DNA of 64,000 nt, from positions 52,224,200-52,288,199 of the forward strand of contig CM029612.1 of the NCBI GenBank assembly GCA_017311315.1, given 5' to 3'. Positions 31,801-44,741 of this stretch are shown here, piece by piece (position 1 is the stretch's first letter; each line of letters opens with the position of its first letter). This DNA comes from Dendrocalamus latiflorus. Lineage: Eukaryota > Streptophyta > Magnoliopsida > Poales > Poaceae. Below the pieces are notes generated by a model. That model did no database searches. It was given only the letters and a program-made list of their open reading frames with translations, and was not told the DNA's origin. Both the position numbers and the translations under genes were made by a program.

Positions 31801-34800
31801 AAAATTCTGGGTGTACATGCACATAATACTTTTTTAGGAGGTGATTCTATGCTTCATCTAATAGTGAATTGCACAAATATTAAAGCATGAATTAAGGTGG
31901 ATGAGTGCTACTTACCCCCTCGAAATGCTTTAGGAGTTGTGCAAGCCTATTAGAGGGAAAAGCATGGAAGCAGTAAAAAAAATACTTTTTCCCCCTCATC
32001 TGAAAGAAAGTTCAAGTGGTTAAGAAGTAAGTACCACAATGCCAATATTTTGACCAGCAAATTCAGCAACCGGATCAGCGAATAGCGCTTCGTCTCCTAG
32101 CATTGGGAAGCTGGATCCAATATTTTCTCCACCGCTCGGAATGTCCTTTGCAGATATAACCGTGATGACCTTCTGTGATGCCAAAGATGATCTGAAGTTG
32201 ATACCCTTTACATGAGCATGAGGGTGTGTGCTGTAGATAAATGCTCCATAGAGGCAATCCTTGGGAGCAGGGATGTCATCAACGTACACAGCCTCCCCTG
32301 CGTAAGAACCGAGAATATGGGTCAGTTGCCTTTGTAGGAAGAGACAATATGAGCAACAAATACGTGGGAGAAAAATATGTTGCTAAAAACTTCCGGCAAA
32401 TGAGTCTCGCAGAGTTGCAGATTGGCATATGTATTCACTGATAATATTTGTTCTGATATGCAAGGGATGTGGCTTAGTAGATGGTTTAGCTTATACTAAA
32501 CTAGTGTACTAAAAATGGACGAAATTCAAGGAGTGGCTTAAAGTTGCAAGATCAGGTATGTTTCCAAAGAGACAAAATGCAAAGTAATTAACAAAGAAAC
32601 ACTTGTGAGCTAAAGCACTTAAAAGACATTAGAACCAGAGTATATACCAGAAGCTTGGAGCTCTGCCCCAGCTTTCTTGATCGGTTTGCCGACTGGCTTG
32701 TATTCGTCAGTGAAAACCATTTCTTGCCTTGAGCGAATTGGTAAATCATCACTGTCAACCTTAATACGCTTCTCTGGCAAGGACTCAGCGCTACCATTCG
32801 TGATCCAATTAGTATATGACCCATTGGGAGCATTAGCCTTTGCCGGTTGTTCATTCAAGTTGTTAGCAAGGGAAGACAGAAAACTGAACAGGAAGCTGAC
32901 AGCCAAGCTGATTCTGTATTCAAGGTGTGCGGTGCCTTCTGACGGTGAAACAGTACCCTTAAGCAATCGAACTGCTTCAAGTATTACAGATGCACTCGCT
33001 GATTTGCCCTTCAGGAAGTCCTCAACCTTCCGAGCCCTGATGGCGTGATCGACTCCGTAAGCGCCAAACGCCAAACATATATCCTCAATGAGAAGCTCCC
33101 CTGATGTTGCAGCCTCTGAAGTCCTTGCCAAGAAAGCAGAATTGACATATGAGACAGCATTGCCAAGTGGACGAGAAGCTGCTCGAAACGTCTCAAAGAT
33201 GATATTTTCTGAACCCCAATCTGGGATAAATATGCTGAGTAGTATGGTCCTAGGATCACACGGAGGCTGCTCCAAGAACTCCTCCAATGTGAAACACAGC
33301 CTCTTGGAAGCCACCTGGATGGTGACAGTTGAACCTGCAGCCAGAAGAACAGTTGCGATATCCGACGGGAACTGCAGCCTCTGTGTCATGATTATGTTTC
33401 CTCCTACAGTCGCCGTGTTTCGAACGAACGGCGAGGCCACCTTTTTCAGGTGATCAGCAATCTTTCTGAAGACCAGATTATCCGAGAAAACCTCAATGGC
33501 TTTGGAGATGGACACGGCTGCTCCGATCTCAACACCCTTGCTGCTTCTGTTGATGACTGAAAGCTCAGGGATCCCTTTGATGTCAATGTACTTGTCGTAG
33601 AGGTCTTGATCCTTGTAGATTCCGGAGCCAGTGTTTGAAGCCACAATCTTCACTGAATTTTCATCAAACCAGTTGGAATCAAACAGCCTGTGAAGCTCTT
33701 CGATGCTCTTAGGATGGTACCATCCGTCGCCGGAGACCGCCACCGGACCACCGTTTGTTTGATTTACTGAAGATTTGATCTCGGACTTGAGGAACTCCGG
33801 GAAGGTGCAGACGGTGCTACTAGAGTAGCTCGGCAGCTTGCTGACGTCTGCCTGCTCGCCGCCTTTCTTCCAGAAGGAGTTGAGGCCCAGGTCCTCGAGG
33901 TCAATGTCTGCCGCGAAGCTCTTGCAGGCGTCGACGATGGGCCTGTAGCCGGTGCACCGGCACAGGTTGCCGGAGATGGCTTGCTCGGCCTCGGACGCGG
34001 TGAGCTTGGAGAACCCCGCGGGCGGGACGGGGCGGCCGGCCGCCTTCTCGGCCTTGACGAGCGCGGAGAAGATGGACATGCACATGCCAGGGGTGCAGAA
34101 GCCGCACTGCGAAGCGTGGAAGCCGGAGAGCCGCTGCTGCACGGGGTGGAAGCCATCCTTGGTGTTGCCGATGCCCTCGCTGGTGGTCACCGAGCAGTGG
34201 TTCACGCTGCCGACGAGCGTCAGGCAGGAGCTCGCCGAGAACTCGGTCACCTCGTCGGTGGCCGGGTCGTACTTGGATACGAAGACGACGCATGCGCCGC
34301 ATCCACCTGCAGCAGCGTGGAGTTGTAAATCAGAAACGTTACCGGTTAGGGTCAATGATCTATATGCCATGTTTGCTAGGGGTTGTTTCTAAAAAGTCGC
34401 ATGAATTTATATGGATCAAAAAATACAAAAGCATTTTGCAATAGAAATACGGCGTACCCTAAGCTTAAAAGTTCAGCTAGAACTCTAAACTAAAAAATTA
34501 AACATTTAACTCCTCTCTAAATTTTACAATCCAGTTTAAATATCACCCTTATCCAGTTTCGTATAATGATATTACCTGCGTGGCGCAATAAATGGGCAGT
34601 TTTGCCACATAGAATAACACATTTGCCAATTTAAGTAAGTTAATGACATATTGAGCCCACAAGGGCTTCTCTCATCCGAACTCCCAGCAAAACTTCTATG
34701 GCTACCAACCCTTGTAGTTTTCTCCTTCTGTTTCGATTTGAGAGAGAAGATTCTGTGGGCCTCATTTGTTATTCATCTAAACTTAATATTCTGTGAGCCT

Positions 34801-37225
34801 CACTTGTTATTCATCTAAATTTAAGATTCTGTGGACCTCACTTGTTATTCACCTAAACTTGACTTGTGTATCATCCTACGAGGTAAAACCGTTCACTTAT
34901 CGCACCTCGCGGACAGTACCACCATCTGAAACATGGTTGGGTGTTATTTGACCCAGATTGCAAAGTTCAAATGATCAAATACCTGATTTCATAGTTCAAG
35001 ATGCTGTATAGACTTTTCAGCAAAGTTCAGGTGTTATATAGAAATTTTCCTTTGTAATATTATACGGGCAATTGACCCCACAGCTTATGCACAAGATTGC
35101 TACTGATTACAATATCTATCTCATCCCCTTAAAAAAAAGGTTCTAAGATTTGTTAGTGCCACATGGGACCTGACCACCTAACAAAAAGAATAAAAGGTTA
35201 CAAATTGGAGAAGGAATGTCGAATAATTTGGTTGAGTGCTTGCATACCCCAAGAAAACTATAAAAGATATGCCCCTTTCTTTTCCCCGTATGTGTGCCAA
35301 CTTTCCTTTTCCATTATTACTACTACTATAAAGTGCTGCCAAAATAAAAGGCAAAAGTAATAGCTACATGTAGCTTGCTGTTTCTATTGAAACATCTCAT
35401 TCTTACTGTCTCAAGCCCACTCCTGCTCCTGTAAAATTTTTGTGTAGATATATTTCTGTAATTTTAAATAAAAAATAAATTATTTAAAAAAATTCTCTAG
35501 ATATAACGGTTCGGAAATACTACTAATAATATTGGTGTTTGTTTCTTTCTTCTTTTGCCTCTTGTTCAAGAACATGTTCCTTGTTTTCTAATGCGGTATG
35601 CCCGTCGGTGGCATCGATCAAACCATCAGTGATTCATCTGTGCCGCAACAGATTAACACTTGTGGTTGGACAATTTATCGTGAGATCTTCTGTGGCAAGG
35701 TAACGTGCGTGTATGAGTGTAGCACTCGACCGGGACGCCGCCACGGCGCCTAGCATGAACAGCTAGCTAGCATGTGGCTTTCTATGGCTTCGTTTAATTT
35801 CTTGGCATGTCCGCGAGACCGTGCATCCCAACCGAGCTAAAGCACGGTTGCCAAGCTTTGCTGTCTTGCGAACGAACTATTCGTTCGGATTTGGTCTCTG
35901 AATGGATTTCAACGCCTCATCTTATACATCTTATATATATGTATATGTGTTCAGCGAAAAAACACGTTATGCTTTGTGAAGTATTATATAAATCTAGTAT
36001 TTATCTAACGATCTCCGTTTTATTTTTTACATATGTTTTAGTGTGTGTGTGGGGTGCAAGTGTAATATATGTGAGCGTACGTTATTAGTTGTAATTAAAA
36101 AACAGCTAAGCTAGCTGATAGTTAAACAAAGAGAACAACATTAAGGTGGTGATCGGTTCGGCTGAAACGCTCATGACTTATGGCTGAAAACGTTGTAGCT
36201 GGCTGAAAAAAGCACTGTAGCTGACATAGACTTATTTAGCATAATTAAATTTAAAAAAATTTAAAAAAAAATATGTTAGCCCATTACGTATAATACAAAC
36301 AAATACGGGAAAAAAAGAACCGGCAAAAAACTCAACAAAAAGTCAAAAGTTCAGAAAAAGACGAAACTTATGAATAGTGAAAAATAAGCCAGAAGTCAGA
36401 AACCGAACCCGAGTTGATCAGAGCGTAAAACAAAGTAGTCAATTCATACGGAGGAGACATCGAGAAGGTTGAAAAAAAAAACTGATGAATGAATGAATGG
36501 ACGATAGAGCTAGCGCCGCAAGAAAAATGGCAAATCCGATGGATCTATTGTAGCCGGCATGTACGGTGAAGACTACTTGCACGTGTACTATAATCCCTTC
36601 TGCCACTTATTTCTCCGTTTTATTTTGCGTTTTCCCTTGCTTGAAACTACCAGGAGGGTTTGTTTGATATAGCTATAATTTATAATTTTTAATTGAAATT
36701 TTTTAAATTAAACTATTTGCGATAGAAATTATGAAGAGAGATACTCGCTTGTGATTTTGATGAACAATGTTGAGCTTTTAACGTGTACCATATCCTTAAA
36801 AAATATTTCGTTTAAAAATTAAGTACTATAACAAAAGCTAAAAACTGTTTTTAAAAACCATTAAAAACAGCCCAGAAATGTATGCCACTCAAATACTAGC
36901 TCGCTGCAACTAGAAAGGAGATTAATCGAAAGGAGAAGGTTACCCATCTCATGAGCCGTTGTGAACCAGCTCGATCCGCTTACCCAGCTAAAGATTCTCG
37001 CTACAAGTGAAGGAACCGAAACCGAGGAGAACGAGCACGATTCGATGGAACGGTGAAGAACGGCTGACCTTCGCCGCAGCCGAGCTTGGGCGCCCTGACG
37101 GGCGTCTGCGTGCGCAGGAACTCGAGCAGCGTCGTCGACGGGTCGACGCCGGCCGCCTCGTACCTCGCGCCGTTCACGGCCAGCACCACCCTCTCCCCCG
37201 CCGCCGCCTTCCCCATGGACCCCAT
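28866..37225 (-). CDS. Aldehyde oxidase (molybdenum cofactor, FAD and 2Fe-2S), 10 exons
   Basis: Exons on the minus strand: 37225-37069, 34306-32648, 32297-32035, 31752-31543, 31458-31240, 31138-30173, 30040-29945, 29811-29713, 29480-29291 and 29143-28866. All junctions are GT-AG and the frame is open for 1378 codons. The N-terminus binds two 2Fe-2S clusters (LGCGEG/GCGACVV and CGFCTPGM...NLCRCTGYRPI). An FAD domain follows (VASNTGSGIYKDQ, NTATVGGNI). The molybdopterin domain has RRVGGGFGGK, MRGPGDLQGSF and the catalytic Glu in VEIGQGLW. Plant aldehyde oxidases are cytosolic homodimers that oxidise aldehydes such as abscisic aldehyde and indole-3-acetaldehyde using oxygen. The usual MRAPGD is MRGPGD here, and the last 25 residues differ from the family form I recall. 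Which hormone substrate it prefers cannot be told. The start at 37225 is chosen; 37216 is also possible. Confidence 0.94.
34750..34863 (+). repeat. Three-copy 38-bp tandem repeat in aldehyde oxidase intron 1
   Basis: ATTCTGTGGGCCTCATTTG-type units start at 34750, 34788 and 34826, each exactly 38 bp, with only a few substitutions between copies. No function is evident. Confidence 0.9.
36144..36425. mobile_element. MITE in aldehyde oxidase intron 1
   Basis: GGTGATCGGTTCGGCTGAAA at one end pairs weakly with GAACCCGAGTTGATCAG at the other. Its whole length matches 41643-41919 in reverse orientation, including TATGTTAGCCCATTACG and CTATGAATAGTGAAAAATAAG-like blocks. The match defines the element better than its ends do. 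Confidence 0.72.
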
Positions 37226-37294
37226 CTCCACAACCTCAAGCCAAAGGTGCACAGAGCAGGGAGGCTAGCTCTGTCTTGCTGCCGTCGCCTCTCG

Positions 37295-37300
37295 TTTATA
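37295..37300 (-). promoter_or_regulatory. TATA box of the aldehyde oxidase gene
   Basis: TATAAA on the minus strand lies 70 bp upstream of the ATG at 37225. Transcription would start near 37268, leaving a leader of about 43 nt. Confidence 0.6.
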
Positions 37301-37668
37301 CACTCCTGGGAGAGCGGCGGGTGGCTGACGACGCTGGCCTGGCCGTGGGAAAGCGACGGGAAACGGAGAAGTGCTCACATGATCGCTTGCGGCTCTTGGA
37401 AATGGGCGCGACCATGCACACATACACATCACACATGCACTCCAATGCCACACTCGTAGTACTATACTGGCATCTGGGGCACCTCTGTGCTTTTGTGGCT
37501 GTACAAGGCAGCGAGTAGCGTATTAGCAGCATGCACGATGGGATCGAAAGGACGAGAAGACCTATGCAACGTTTGCGTCCAAGGTTGGGTTCGTTTGTTT
37601 ATTGATACTGCCGGCCGGCCCGGCGCTGCATCATCGGTGAGGTCACATGCTTGGCGGGTTTCGGGCTT

Positions 37669-37692
37669 TTTTTTGGGGGGGGGGGGGGGGGG
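37669..37692 (+). repeat. Poly(T)-poly(G) tract
   Basis: Eight or nine T are followed by about 19 G, with the mirror reading on the minus strand. It lies roughly 370 bp upstream of the aldehyde oxidase TATA box. Such runs are unstable and often mis-sequenced. Confidence 0.85.
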
Positions 37693-37821
37693 TAGCTCTG
37701 CGTTTCGGGAGTCGTAGCACGTAGAAGTTCCTGCCAGCATATGGTAGGAAGATTCAAAACTGATGTGACGCGAATGCTATTTTCTTCTTGACGGCCGGCA
37801 GTAGATGAGTGTGGCAAGGAG

Positions 37822-38569
37822 GAATGGGGCTTCCTTATCCCCTTCTCTCTATTCCCCTCCTTATTTCTTCAATCTAAACTACTCACATTTCATCCAATGA
37901 TTAGTTTTTTTCACCATTTGCCCATACATCATAAATAATAAAAAATACAGAAAATTATATTTTTTTAAGAAAAAAATATAATTATAATTTCTGTAAAAAA
38001 ATTATAATAAAAAAATAAATTTTATTTTTCTGTATTTTTTTTATTATGTATGATGGATGTGAAAATGGTGAAAATATAAAAAAACTAGCCATTGGATAAG
38101 ATTTGAGTGGTTTAGAGCAACTCCAGCAGTAGCCCTCAAAACAGGGCCCTACTTTTTATTTGATGGCTCTTCCTACTTTTGAGGGCTCTGTTTTTTTGGC
38201 TACACTCCAGCAGGAGCCCTCAAAACAGGACCATCAAATTCATTCTTAGAGAGGATGACACATAGGACCCACCCTCATCCTCATCCTACTTTTGAGGGTC
38301 GAGGGGCAAAAAACTCACTCCAGCAGGGCCCCTACTTGAGCCCTCAAAAGTAGGGGCTCCCTCCAGACCCCCAGGAATGAGGGCTCGAGGGGGAGATTTG
38401 AGGGCCCCCTACTTTTGAGGGCTCAGGTAGGGGCCCTGCTGGAGTAAGTTTTTTTGCCCCTCGGCCCTCAAAAGTAGGATGAGAGCTCAAGTAGGGGTTT
38501 TGCTGGAGTTGCTCTTAGATTGAGGGAATAGGGAGGGGGATAGGGAGAGGGGATAGGGAAGCCCCATTC
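37822..38569. mobile_element. Mutator-type MITE with a perfect 9-bp target duplication, split by a second MITE
   Basis: The left end GAATGGGGCTTCC pairs with the right end GGAAGCCCCATTC. Long imperfect arms continue inward (ATCTAAACTACTCA against TGAGTGGTTTAGAT). GGCAAGGAG is repeated exactly on both sides (37813-37821 and 38570-38578), a 9-bp duplication of the kind made by Mutator-like transposases. Without the inner insertion it would be about 345 bp. It lies upstream of the aldehyde oxidase promoter. Confidence 0.9.
38115..38514. mobile_element. Tourist-type MITE inserted inside the Mutator-type MITE
   Basis: Ends GAGCAACTCCAGCA and TGCTGGAGTTGCTC are perfect inverted repeats, and TTA flanks both sides (38112-38114 and 38515-38517), the 3-bp duplication typical of PIF/Harbinger. 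The 400-bp interior is itself made of repeated CCCTCAAAAGTAGG and CCTACTTTTGAGGG blocks in both directions. Confidence 0.9.
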
Positions 38570-39084
38570 GGCAAGGAGACTCTTCTTTCCTTTTGCTTCA
38601 CATAATATTTTTTAAGATATAATTTATAAATTGAGTATAATATATATTATAACGATTTTATTTATATTGATTAAAATTGCACACAAGTTTTTCTTACTCT
38701 TTTTTATTCTGTACTCTTTTACGAACAATCAAAACTCATAAGTTGCAGCCTAAAAGAATAGCCCAAATAACAGTCAACGACTGGCATAACCAAATTTGAC
38801 ACCCTCTAGTGCAAATAAACCCCTTCCGGTACAAATAAATACATGAACTTAAACCATAAGATGTTCAATCAACAAAGATGTAACCACGGTTGGTGATCCA
38901 TTCTCAAGTCCAGACAAAAGATCACACAGGATAGGACACAGTCGTGGCCGGGCCATCGCCCCACCTAGATCCCAGGCTAGTGCCATAACAAAATCCACCG
39001 CACACTACATGCCACCACAGCGTTCACTTACGGCGCGTGTGGATGGGGAAACGGGCGACATGACTATGTGAGGATGGAAAAATA

Positions 39085-39335
39085 CTATTGTATAACGGTG
39101 GCATAGAGGAGTTTGAGTAACGAGCCAATCGAGCACTGACATGTGGCACCGAAGTACTGTAGTACACAAAAACACTGTATCATAAAAGTTTTTTTTGGGT
39201 GGTTTTGCAGTTTTTCGGTGTTGCTACAGTTCTGTATAGTGTTTTGGTACAGTGTTGCTATAGTACTTGCATGCCACATGTCAGCACCCCATTGGACCGT
39301 TACACAAACTCCTCTGCACCACTGTTACACAATAG
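39085..39335. mobile_element. Foldback MITE, 251 bp
   Basis: The left arm CTATTGTATAACGGTGG...TGACATGTGGCA pairs with the right arm TGCCACATGTCAGCA...CCACTGTTACACAATAG over about 65 bp. The centre repeats AGTTTTTT, CTGTAGT and GTTGCTACAGT. No clear target duplication is left. Confidence 0.78.
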
Positions 39336-39339
39336 ATTT

Positions 39340-40930
39340 TTGCATGAGGATGAAAGAGCGATGTCACTCATACGTCCCACAGCTAATCATAGAGGTATAT
39401 CATTTTTGTATTTATTTTTAAATAATATATTATTTTGTCTCTTGAATAAATATTTCCTATTGATCAATAGTACGTGACTCGTTCGTAGAACTCTTTATTT
39501 ATATTTTGATGGTATTTGAAATTATCTCTGATCTTATATCATTGTGTGAAAAAATTATAATTTATAAATCAATATATGTATTGATTAATGATCATGTTTC
39601 ACAAATCACAAATATGGGGATATCAAATCAATAATGTGGATACATGCTAGATAATATGATGTTGGATTAGCCTACTTTGAGGTATTTTTAATATTATTAT
39701 ATTTTTATGTGTTATCAGCTGGTCTCAAGTAATGATGATATATAATCATTATCGCTAAGATCAGTATAGTTTTCTATATGTGTAATGGTGCACTTAGGGG
39801 TTGCCTAATGCTACTCCGTAACTGGATAATTACAAAGGTAGCTTTCGGGTATGCTATAAAACATACGAAGAAATGTGGCTGGTCAGATATGGGATTTACC
39901 CCTCCTATGTAACAGGAGATATATCTCTAGACTCCTTGATGTGGTCAGATAAAGGAAGTGCATGGGCATGCCACGAGTGGTCGAGGGGTCGACCACATGA
40001 AGTTATCCGTCACTAGATCAGAAAAAGATTGAACAATACATGGATGACACATTTCTCACTCGAAGTTTGATCGAATATCGCAAGGCAAACGGAGAATATG
40101 CAACAGGTTGTTTAGTCTGACGAGATATGAACTGGTTGTGTAGGTATACTGACTGGTCGTGAGCTGGTCGGATATATCTCAAACTGCTGCGAACTGGTCG
40201 TATGGAGATACAGACTGGTTGTAATGAGTTATGAACTGATCGTGAGTTTCTAAGATTTGGTTGCATATCATATTGTATAAGGTTTATTCACTTTGATCTT
40301 TGTGTATATTTGAGCGTCGATATGTTCTGCTAGGGACCGCTACCGATCAGTGATTGGAAAGATGTTTGCGGGTTACAACCAAGTATACATAAACATATAG
40401 AATCACACACTTAACGGGTTGGAATAATGAGGGTCCGAATGATAGACTCTGATACGATCTCTACTCGTATTATATAGGGATCTAGTTGAATGCTCTTTGA
40501 GTGGGATACGATCTTTACTCATATCGGATAAGGATCCTGTCGGAGGTTATATATAAAAGGGTGCATTGGGTTATGCGTTTTAAGAGAGACATCGTATCAC
40601 CTACCAAAACTCTAGCCACGTTCCGAAGGCTCTGCTGTGCGCAATATTGCTAGCACACTAGCGCACGACGTTTCATCTCTAGATGTGTGAACTTTGGTAG
40701 AGGTGCTGTTGCAACTATGGCGCTGATCGAGGCGATCAGAGGAGAAGACAGTTGGCTTGTAGAGATTAACTAGCGCTAGAAGACGAATGCCTTTCGAGGA
40801 TCGCTATTTAAAGACGTTAGACAATCGACTACTTCCACTACAACGAGACGTGCTATGTTGAACCAGACTGTTTCAACTCTTCTTCCACCACACGTACGTC
40901 TAGCGGTAACGTTCCATAATTTCTTATTTA
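39340..40930. other. Non-coding DNA, possibly a decayed LTR
   Basis: The stretch 39950-40900 repeats GAACTGGTCG or GACTGGTTGT motifs. It includes TATATATAAAAGGGTGC at about 40550 followed by GAGAGACATCGTATCACC. That arrangement resembles the promoter end of a retroelement LTR. I found no matching second copy or primer-binding site, so this stays a guess. Confidence 0.3.
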
Positions 40931-41642
40931 TATAGCTTTTTGGTTTATACAATAAAATTTTTAATTGCTAGTATCTGTAACCCGAACACACCAGCCCGGA
41001 AAAAAAAAGAGCGGCGTTCTAGCTACGTAGTCCAGCCGCTCAGTGGGTCGCAACATACCTGTCTAGCTAGATCATATGTGCGTGTGCGCATGATTCGCTA
41101 CCTATCCGTTTCTGTTCCGATCTTGCTAGATATCGCACTGTACGGTGATGGATCGATTCGGCAGTTCACTCCGCCACAGGAATCCAATCCGAAAGCGACG
41201 GCGGCGCTTCTCTCCAGCCCGGCTGGATATGGTGGCGTTCGCTGCCACATCAACGAATATTCCGTGGCTAGCGAATACTCGTACTCCTATTTATTCCGTT
41301 GCGCGGATTCCATTGCAGCCAACCGGTGTGGTATTGATTCCGTGGCCTCTCGGCTGCTCAGCCGTAAAGCTAATGGTAATACGGTTAGCTGCCCCGTTGA
41401 ATACCAGCTTTGGGTCTCAGCTCACACCTACGAGCATACTTGTGCAAGAATTAGCGGTTTGCACCATTTGGTAGAGAAAAACGTTTCCATCGCTACATCT
41501 TGAATGGCTTGCGTTCCATCCAACCAGAAAGGTGCTCCAGCAGAGCTGCTCGCTGCATGCATTATTGCAGTCTTTTTAAGCTTCAACATGGAGATTCTGG
41601 AATCCGGATGAGTGCGAAATGTGCCCCTGTTCTCTAGTTTTA

Positions 41643-41919
41643 GGCTGTGATCGTTTTGGGTTCAGCTTTTAGCTTCCGACTTATTTTTCACTATTCATAA
41701 ATTTTGTCTTTTTGTGAACTTTTGGTTTTTTGTTGAGCTTTTTTGCCGGTTCTTTTTTCCCGTATTTGTTTGTATTATACGTAATGGGCTAACATATTTT
41801 TTAATTTTTTAAAATTTAATTATGCTAAATAAATCTCTGTCAGCTACAGTGTTTTTTCAGCTAGTTATAGTGCTTTTCAGCCATAAGTCATCAAAAAAAG
41901 CCCAAATAATCACCACCTA
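41643..41919. mobile_element. MITE, inverted copy of the one at 36144-36425
   Basis: Ends read GGCTGTGATCGTTTTGGG and CCCAAATAATCACCACC. TA precedes and follows the element. The interior matches the 36144-36425 copy in reverse, including the landmark CGTAATGGGCTAACATA. Two copies 5 kb apart make it a small family. Confidence 0.75.
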
Positions 41920-41929
41920 AGGTCATCCC

Positions 41930-44270
41930 CCCATACCGGACTAGTCATTTGAGGGAAAATTCTCGGTCCTGATCATTCCGATGTCGGCTTTCAGAAACTA
42001 GGATAAACACACTGGCCTTTTAATTTTATCTTTTTAGTTTTTCTATTTTGTTTTTTCATTTTACTTCTTATTTTTTTTACTTTTTAATTAAATGATTTAA
42101 AAAAATAACTATCATTATAGTATAATTTTAGATAAAAGATACGTTCGAAAGACAGAAGCCGCCGAATAATCCGGATTGAAGGAGGCCGGCCTTCCACTGG
42201 CGTGGCGAGTTGTCTGCCGGCTCGGTCTCTTTCGGTCCCGGAAGGGTGGACACCAGAATGGTCTGTGATGTACTGGCTGACGCAACTACACGAAGGCGAC
42301 TTTAAAGGGCTTGGAAAAGGTCGCTGCAGCTGAAATGGATGCTTACTCAGAAAGTGTACTTTTCTTGCTGTACATTTGCATGATCAAATTATGGATTGCT
42401 TCCTGCTAGTGACGTACCAGTGATTTCCGTTCTCATCGAACTGATTTGTGTATCTGAAGTAACTGTAAATCATTTTGAAAATCGAAATTTAGCAGGTACT
42501 CAGTTTAAGAACATGTTAGCTAGCTTAGGCCTTAGTTTGGAACGCAGAACCTACTCATATTCTTATACGAATGGAACCGTTGCTTGCTAATTTTCTGCCT
42601 TGTAATCACGCCGTCGACTCGTTGAGTAGATGGACTTTTCTGAAAGTTGAATTTCATTTCAGTTCTATGGTTCAATCCGCTGAGGAAACTGCGAAGTACA
42701 TATATTAAGAAAGCTATTTTTTTTACCAATTTAAACACAGCTCCCTTTCGTACAGGAAAACAATAAATACGCTTTTAAATCGATTATTGAAAACACTGTA
42801 GGAAACTGTACACGAATCCGTCACCCATGACATCTTAAGAGATGGTCAGATCAAATATATGGGGGGATTTGAGTCACTGGAAGATTGTCAAGCTTTTTTC
42901 AAACAACTCAGCATGGACGACCAATAGGCCACTCGATGATGTTGTTTTCTCTATGCATATTTGGAAACTTGATTTTACTTAATTTTTTCTACTACTATTG
43001 CGTCGCTTGATCCGGAATCTTGACTTTTCGTTTCTTCGAGAAAGAGACAGATTTGTTACTTTCCTTCTTGAGTAGATAGATCAATGGAAACAGTGAGGTT
43101 AGGATCAGTGTATATGAGTCTGATTGAGTGTGTGTATGGAATAATGCAGTTTTAAAATTAATCTGGTTTATTTAACAGTCAATATTGAGCAGCATCATTC
43201 TGGAACATAATCTAGTAAAATGAACACCCATCTAACCAATCATGTTAGTAGGTACTGTCCAAGCAAAAGAAAAGGTGATTTCCGGATCGGGGATAAATAG
43301 AACTAGCGAAGTTGCGCGTGCATTTTCGCGGCTAGCCCTTTCATTTCAAATTGTGAAGTATCCAGCATGAACTGTGTCTCGATTGCTCCGTAAATTGTCA
43401 TACCGCCGGTGGGAGCTAATGTGCTATTTTAAACAGTTTTTGACTTTTGGTGTTTTTAAACTGGTTTTTAAATAGAATGTCTTCTTAAGATGATTTCTAT
43501 AAGCCGCTTGTTAGAGTCACTGTATGATACACTTTAATAAAGTGATTTCGCAAGTATCCCTTACTCTCTTAATATCTTTTACAATAAGCTAAAACCCATA
43601 GTTAGAAACCAAAATCTACATCACTTTCAAACAGGCCCTAAAACTTTTACAATAACATCAGCGAAATTGACCAATAAGACGGTTCTACCCGACAAATCAC
43701 CATCACAGATGAATTATTGTGCTTAAGAAAAGATGAGTTCATGTGGGAGCCGGATAGGCATTGGGAGTTCATGTGTCGCGATCTATTGACTATTCGGGTG
43801 GGATTCTGATCAGAATACGACAATTGTGTAGCCTTCATGTGATAAGGCTATGCACAGCCATCTAAGTAGCACACCTACACAACAAATGAGCCCATGCATG
43901 ATATGATACAGAACAATTAGCCCTTAGTTGCTTCATATGCTAATTCTTGACAAATTTCACATGAATCTCGTTAAGCTAGTGTGACCCATATTAGCCTTTT
44001 ATGATTTAAAAAGATATATTATAAAGAGTCACAGTTCAATCATACTAGGATTATGATTTCTACTCTAAATTGGAGAAAGGTTAGGAGGGGCTACATAAAC
44101 CATAGGGGTGACCAAGGATAAACCAAACCAAGAAGAAGCAATCAAACAATCAAGCCTACTCATCCAAGGCAGATGGCGTACAAAAGGATTAGAGGTTAGG
44201 ATAATCTTTAGCACTAGATTTGTATACATTAAGAATTCAAGAATTCTAAACGATTTGAGATGCTGTGAGT
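41930..44270. other. Intergenic DNA, no gene seen
   Basis: Short frames do not resemble known proteins. The segment 43410-43632 ends in TTTCAAACAGGCCCTAAAA, a terminus common in grass MITEs, but I could not find the matching left end. No other structure stands out. Confidence 0.35.
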
Positions 44271-44278
44271 GAATGAAA

Positions 44279-44741
44279 TGTTAGGTTTTGATCTCAGGCA
44301 AACAGCCGAGACGAGGAAGACGTGGGCTCACCCCACGTTCTCGCGCCCTGATCGGGGGTGCGTAACCGTTTTTGGTTACGGTCCCCCGTTGCGCAGCGCT
44401 ATATAAAAGAGAGGCTCCGGCATCTCACGGTTTGTGCTTATGCTTCGTTCCCGTGAGAGTCAAGACCTCTAACAAACCCCAGGGACCCGATCTCCTAAGC
44501 GCTGCTAGCAACGGGAAGGCCGCCGCCGCCACTGCAGGACTTCGCCGGCGACGACCTCGAACCGCGGGCTCTCCGGATCTGCACCGCACCGACTCTACCT
44601 CACGCCTGCATCACGCAGGCACGGGTCTTCGCTCCATGGCGTTCATCGGCGACCGTAAGTTCCCCGACCCCCTCTAGCCCTAGGTGTTCTAGATGGCAAG
44701 CTAGCGTATTATGTGTTATGCTTGAGGATTAGGATCTAACA
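44279..44741 (+). repeat. 5' LTR of the young copia element
   Basis: 463 bp, with a TATA box TATATAAA at 44400-44407. It contains an ATG at 44636 followed by a consensus splice donor GTAAGT at 44655, which may supply the gag start codon. Confidence 0.95.

Noticed and set aside
40940..41503. 187-codon plus-strand frame
   Set aside because: No recognisable domain, ordinary composition for random reading, a second long frame overlaps it, and no promoter or intron pattern was visible.
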